Source of the DNA: Archangium violaceum
Lineage (GTDB): Bacteria; Myxococcota; Myxococcia; Myxococcales; Myxococcaceae
Direction of reading: 5' to 3'
Length of the DNA: 64,000 nt
Assembly (NCBI RefSeq): GCF_016859125.1
Contig: NZ_CP069338.1
Span: 11,969,501-12,033,500 of the forward strand
Made by a program: the position numbers and the translations under genes. The notes under the pieces are model-generated. The model saw nothing but the letters and a program-made list of their open reading frames with translations. It ran no database searches and was not told the origin of the DNA. Shown here in pieces: positions 60,954-64,000 of the stretch; position 1 is the first letter of the stretch, and each line of letters starts with the position of its first letter.

Positions 60954-62366
60954 TCAGGACCCGCCGAGCGCGGCGAGCATGTCCTTCACGCGCCGGGCGA
61001 GGTCCTCGTCCGCGCGCGACTCGAGCAGCTCCCCCGCCTGGAAGAGGAGGAAGAACATCACGTCGCTGAGCGCCTGCCGGAAGGCGACCAGCGGCTCCGT
61101 GCCCAACAGGGCGCGGTTCTGATCGTAGGCATCCAGCAGCTTCGCGTCCGGAAGGCTCCCGTCTGGCGCGAAGGCCAGCCCCGTCAGCACCGGCGACGAG
61201 GACAGCGCCTGTCCCGAGAGCGCGGCATTGGCCGAGGCGATGAACTCGCGCGCCAGGCCCTGCTTGGACACCTCGGTGGCGATCTCCCGGAAGATGCGGT
61301 TGAAGACGCGCACCACGTCGCGCACGTCCACCACCGGGGGCGGCACCGGAGGCGTGGTGATGGCGCGCAGCCCCGACTGCGAGTGGCGCACCGTGGGGAT
61401 GCCGGTGGAGGACGGCCGCACCACGGGAATCCCCATGAAGGTCTTCGGGCGCACCGCCGGAATGCCGGAGAGGGACTGCGCCGTGCCGCCCAGGGGCTTG
61501 TCGGAGAGTTGCACGAAGCCGCCCTCCAGCAGGCCGTAGACGACCTTGGTGACGTCGAACTCGGACAGCCGGGCGGCCTGCCCGAGGTCCAGCAGCGTGC
61601 GGCGGCCATCCACCAGGGCCAGCACCTTGTCCTCGTCCGGCTCCAGCTTGGCGTTCGCCATCCCCTTCTTCAGCACGTAGAGGCGGCTGTGGGGGATGCG
61701 TTTGCGGAAGTGCGCCAGCTCGTCGATCTTCCGGATGCTGTCCATCAGCAGGCTCTGCGTGGACAGCTGGATGTTGTGGCCGAGCTTGTCCTCCACCGGC
61801 TGGTCGACGAGGAAGAAGCTGCCCTCGCGGCACAGGACGATGGCGTGGAAGATCTCACTCACCTGGTGGGTGACGCACTTGAAGAGATCGTGCGCCTGGA
61901 GCAGGCCCCGCTCCACCAGGGCGCGGCCAATCTTGGAGGGCGGGTGCTCGCGCAGCACGGCCTCGAGCTGGGGACGATCCAGGTAGCCCAACCGGACGAG
62001 CACCTCGCCGAGCCGGTCCGCCGCCACGTCCGAGGTGGCTCCACGCACCTCGCCCTCGCGCAGGATGACCGAGCGCTCGCCTCCGGGCGAATGCACGCGC
62101 ACGACGCCGCTCCAGCGCGCCTGGCTGAGGAAGGCGATGAGGTCCGAGACAGGAAAGCCCGCCGCGTCACCGGAGAGCACCACGCGCGGGGTGGGAAGCG
62201 AGCCGCCCTCGGCGGGCGAACGCGAGAAGACGAGCAGGTCCGGAGAGGTCGGCTGCAGCACGTACGAGCCCGTGCGGCCCGCCAGCGCTGGTGGCTGCTG
62301 GGTTTGCGTCCCCGGCCGTTCGTCGGGAACGAGTTGGGTGCCGTCGATGCGGAAGCGCTGGCTCAT
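60954..62366 (-). CDS. DUF4388 domain protein
   Basis: A protein of 470 aa. Residues about 60-110 match DUF4388 (DLIAFLSQARWSGVVRVHSP, GGERSVILREGEVRGATSD). A second winged/helical stretch follows (RLGEVLVRLGYLDRPQLEAV, KIGRALVERGLLQAHDLF). A linker has three spaced motifs of the type GIPxVRP (GIPAVRPKTFMGIPVVRP, TGIPTVRHSQ). The C-terminus is helical (ALSDVMFFLLFQAGELLE). DUF4388 proteins are common in myxobacteria, often near signalling genes, and lack a defined biochemical role. It lies 7 bases after the DsbA-like gene and 1 base before truD. Confidence 0.85.
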   Translation of the reverse strand: MSQRFRIDGTQLVPDERPGTQTQQPPALAGRTGSYVLQPTSPDLLVFSRSPAEGGSLPTPRVVLSGDAAGFPVSDLIAFLSQARWSGVVRVHSPGGERSVILREGEVRGATSDVAADRLGEVLVRLGYLDRPQLEAVLREHPPSKIGRALVERGLLQAHDLFKCVTHQVSEIFHAIVLCREGSFFLVDQPVEDKLGHNIQLSTQSLLMDSIRKIDELAHFRKRIPHSRLYVLKKGMANAKLEPDEDKVLALVDGRRTLLDLGQAARLSEFDVTKVVYGLLEGGFVQLSDKPLGGTAQSLSGIPAVRPKTFMGIPVVRPSSTGIPTVRHSQSGLRAITTPPVPPPVVDVRDVVRVFNRIFREIATEVSKQGLAREFIASANAALSGQALSSSPVLTGLAFAPDGSLPDAKLLDAYDQNRALLGTEPLVAFRQALSDVMFFLLFQAGELLESRADEDLARRVKDMLAALGGS

Positions 62367-62373
62367 GTCACCG

Positions 62374-63354
62374 TCAGTCAGCGGCCCACGCGTTGTTGTT
62401 GGCGCGCCACTCGAGTTCGTCTTCCAGGGTGTGGTTGAGCGTCTCCTCGGAGAGGCCCATCTGCAGGTCGAAGAAACGGCCGTTGAAGAAGAGGCTGGGG
62501 GTGCCGCGGATGTTCGCCGCGTTGCCCATCGACTTGTACTTGTCCAGCTCCTTCGCGTAGGTGCCAGCCTGCAGCGCCTTCTGCAGCTCCGCGCCCTTCA
62601 GCCCGAGCTTGTTGGCCAGCCCCACGATGGTGGCCTGGGACAGGTTCTGCGCGTTCTCGAAGAGGGCGTCGTGCATCTCCCAGAACTTGCCCTGGTCTCG
62701 CGCCCAGAGGACGGCCTGGCCCGCGGGCACCGCGTTGGGGTGCATGGGGAGCGGGAACGGGATGTTGCAGAAGCGCACCTTGGTGGGGTTCTTCTTCGCG
62801 AAGGACTCGAGCACCGGGCGGGCCTTGCCGCAGTAGGGGCACTCGAAGTCGGAGAACTCCACCAGCGTCACCGGAGCCTTGGCGTCGCCCGTGCACATGC
62901 GCGGATCCACGTCGAACGTCTTCCGGGGCGCGCGAAAGGCGGAGTAGTACTCGGACAGGGCGACGATGATCTCCGAGGCCGGCACTCCGGCGGAGGCCTG
63001 ACGGGCGGCGAGCCGGGCCATGCGTTTGGCGTGCTGGCAGCCGGTGTGGCCCTTGAGGCACTGCCCCAGGGTGTGGGGGCAGCCGCAGTAGCAGAACTCA
63101 TCGGAGAAGACAGTGGACAGCTCGCGCTGCGCGGCGGGCGGCAGCGCGGAGAAATCCATGCCCGGGATGCCAGCGAGGGCGGAAGCTCCCGAGGAGGGCG
63201 CACCGGCCGGGGGCGGCTGGGCCGGGGCCGGAGTGGAGGGCTTCGGCGCGGCGGGCTGGGCGGGGCTGGCCGCCTCGGAGCTCTTGGAGCAGGCGAGGCC
63301 CGTCAGCGCCAGGGTGAGCGCGAGGAGGACACGGTTGCGGCGGTCGGGGAGCAC
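62374..63354 (-). CDS. DsbA-like thioredoxin-fold lipoprotein with a Cys-rich N-terminal domain
   Basis: A protein of 326 aa. Lipobox LTGLAC (Cys22), then a Pro/Ala linker. A small domain near 85-120 carries many Cys (DEFCYCGCPHTLGQCLKGH, then GCQHAKRMAR). The C-terminal DsbA/DSBA-like domain (about 160-326) has CPYC in EFSDFECPYCGKARPVLES, and the cis-Pro loop NIRGTPSLFFNG. It probably catalyses or repairs disulfides in the periplasm. The Cys cluster recalls CYCGC motifs of metal- or haem-handling proteins, which suggests a joined function. It is first in the operon with DUF4388 and truD. Confidence 0.85.
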   Translation of the reverse strand: MLPDRRNRVLLALTLALTGLACSKSSEAASPAQPAAPKPSTPAPAQPPPAGAPSSGASALAGIPGMDFSALPPAAQRELSTVFSDEFCYCGCPHTLGQCLKGHTGCQHAKRMARLAARQASAGVPASEIIVALSEYYSAFRAPRKTFDVDPRMCTGDAKAPVTLVEFSDFECPYCGKARPVLESFAKKNPTKVRFCNIPFPLPMHPNAVPAGQAVLWARDQGKFWEMHDALFENAQNLSQATIVGLANKLGLKGAELQKALQAGTYAKELDKYKSMGNAANIRGTPSLFFNGRFFDLQMGLSEETLNHTLEDELEWRANNNAWAAD

Positions 63355-63424
63355 GCGCCGGTCTTAGCCATGCGCGCGAGGCTTGTAAAGCAACCCCGGC
63401 TCTGCCAGGGAGGTGCCCCGCGAT

Positions 63425-64000
63425 ATGCCCAGAATCCTCTTGCTGCACACCGGCGGCACGCTGGGGATGGCCGGTGGCCGGCCGTCCGCGCTGCGCCCCG
63501 CGGCCTTCTTCAAGACGCTCAAGTCCCGCTGCCCGGAGCTCTTCCAGCTCGCCGACATCGAGCTGGAGCTCTTCTCCAACCTGGACAGCTCGGAGATGCA
63601 GCCGGAGCTGTGGAGCCGGCTGGCCGAGCACCTCTACCGCCGGCTGCCGGACTTCGACGGCGCGGTGGTGACGCACGGCACGGACACCCTCGCCCACACC
63701 GCGAGCGCCCTCTCCTTCATGCTGCCGGGGTTGCCCAAGCCGGTGGTGATGACGGGTTCGCAGCGGCCCCTGGGTGAAATCCGCACGGACGCCCGGCTCA
63801 ATCTCATCGACTCGGTGCTCTCCGCCCTCCAGGGCCCGCCCGAGGTGAGCATCTGCTTCGACTCCCACCTCTACCGCGGCAACCGCACCCGCAAGGTGAA
63901 GGTGTCCGAGTACGACGCCTTCGAGAGCCCCAACTTCCCCCTGCTGGGCACACTGGGAGTGGATGCCACCTTCGCTCCCGGTCTGAGACAGAAGGGCCCC
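63425..64000 (+). CDS. ansA: Type I L-asparaginase, 3' end outside the window
   Basis: The first 192 codons of a cytoplasmic L-asparaginase that turns asparagine into aspartate and ammonia. The first catalytic Thr is in LLHTGGTLGMAGG, and the second motif is VVTHGTDTLAHTASALSFML. TGSQRPLGEIRTDARLNLID and SHLYRGNRTRKVKVSEYDAF follow, as in the type I (AnsA) enzymes. The frame is open to the window edge. ATG 63425 is the likely start; GTG 63413 in the same frame is possible. GGGAGG lies upstream. It is divergent from the DsbA-like gene. Confidence 0.92.
   Translation, partial: MPRILLLHTGGTLGMAGGRPSALRPAAFFKTLKSRCPELFQLADIELELFSNLDSSEMQPELWSRLAEHLYRRLPDFDGAVVTHGTDTLAHTASALSFMLPGLPKPVVMTGSQRPLGEIRTDARLNLIDSVLSALQGPPEVSICFDSHLYRGNRTRKVKVSEYDAFESPNFPLLGTLGVDATFAPGLRQKGP

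Noticed and set aside
1-64000. tRNA, rRNA and riboswitch genes
   Set aside because: I looked for conserved tRNA arms, rRNA stretches and common riboswitch cores in the gaps and saw none. A covariance-model search would be needed to be sure.

Overview
High-GC bacterial DNA with the gene content of a myxobacterium of the Cystobacter/Archangium kind: a Ser/Thr kinase with a TPR tail, an OmpA protein with calcium-type repeats next to a DUF4398 lipoprotein, a DUF4388 protein, an MXAN_5187-like membrane protein, a FecR-type anti-sigma factor, a sensor kinase, and many lipoproteins and secreted hydrolases. The genus is an inference. No rRNA gene, tRNA gene or CRISPR array was seen.

Layout. 1-6.5 kb: RpoH-like sigma factor, CBS protein, YkgJ-type cysteine-cluster protein, a deleted hydrolase pseudogene, a subtilisin-like lipoprotein protease and a GMC oxidoreductase. 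6.5-13 kb: a Pro-rich ParB-like protein, a KAP NTPase pseudogene, a TetR/hydrolase pair with a clear operator, an O-methyltransferase and an esterase lipoprotein. 13-18 kb: FecR-type anti-sigma factor with its ECF sigma factor, an exported MBL-fold hydrolase, an acyl-CoA dehydrogenase-like protein and exonuclease III. 18-26 kb: a TPR lipoprotein, then four translationally overlapping genes (PBP1A, FG-GAP protein, family-5 solute-binding protein, NtrY-like histidine kinase). 26-32 kb: a visibly less GC-rich accessory island with a Cys-rich secreted protein, a small lipoprotein, two neighbouring frameshifted genes that look like a nuclease toxin and its partner, a decayed kinase tail, and an intact ISAzo13-type insertion sequence that splits an HNH nuclease gene. 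32-44 kb: DEAD-box helicase, membrane protein, an HlyD-type remnant, a stand-alone divergent EF-Tu, the kinase-TPR protein, a C39-like peptidase with octapeptide repeats, an NAD-dependent dehydrogenase, the MXAN_5187-like protein, HPF, a receiver-only regulator and a zinc-ribbon protein. 44-50 kb: envelope genes (DUF1460 amidase-like, HEAT protein, DUF4398 lipoprotein, OmpA) and a ferritin-like lipoprotein. 50-59.4 kb: a sugar module with an orphan XylF-like binding protein, a ROK sugar kinase, AraFGH, a GH44 enzyme and a GH2/AbfB pseudogene. 59-64 kb: lipoprotein, TruD-DUF4388-DsbA-like operon, and the start of an L-asparaginase.

How the genes fit together. The sugar module would break down plant polysaccharide outside the cell (GH44), import arabinose or similar sugars (AraFGH, XylF-like) and phosphorylate hexose (ROK). 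The four-gene unit at 19.3-26.3 kb joins a cell-wall synthase to a peptide-type binding protein and a sensor kinase, with no permease and no response regulator alongside. It is the best candidate here for an undescribed system. The island at 26-32 kb records a series of events: a toxin-like pair broken at short G runs, a duplicated or foreign kinase tail, and an IS insertion whose target gene can be rebuilt exactly from the two flanks.
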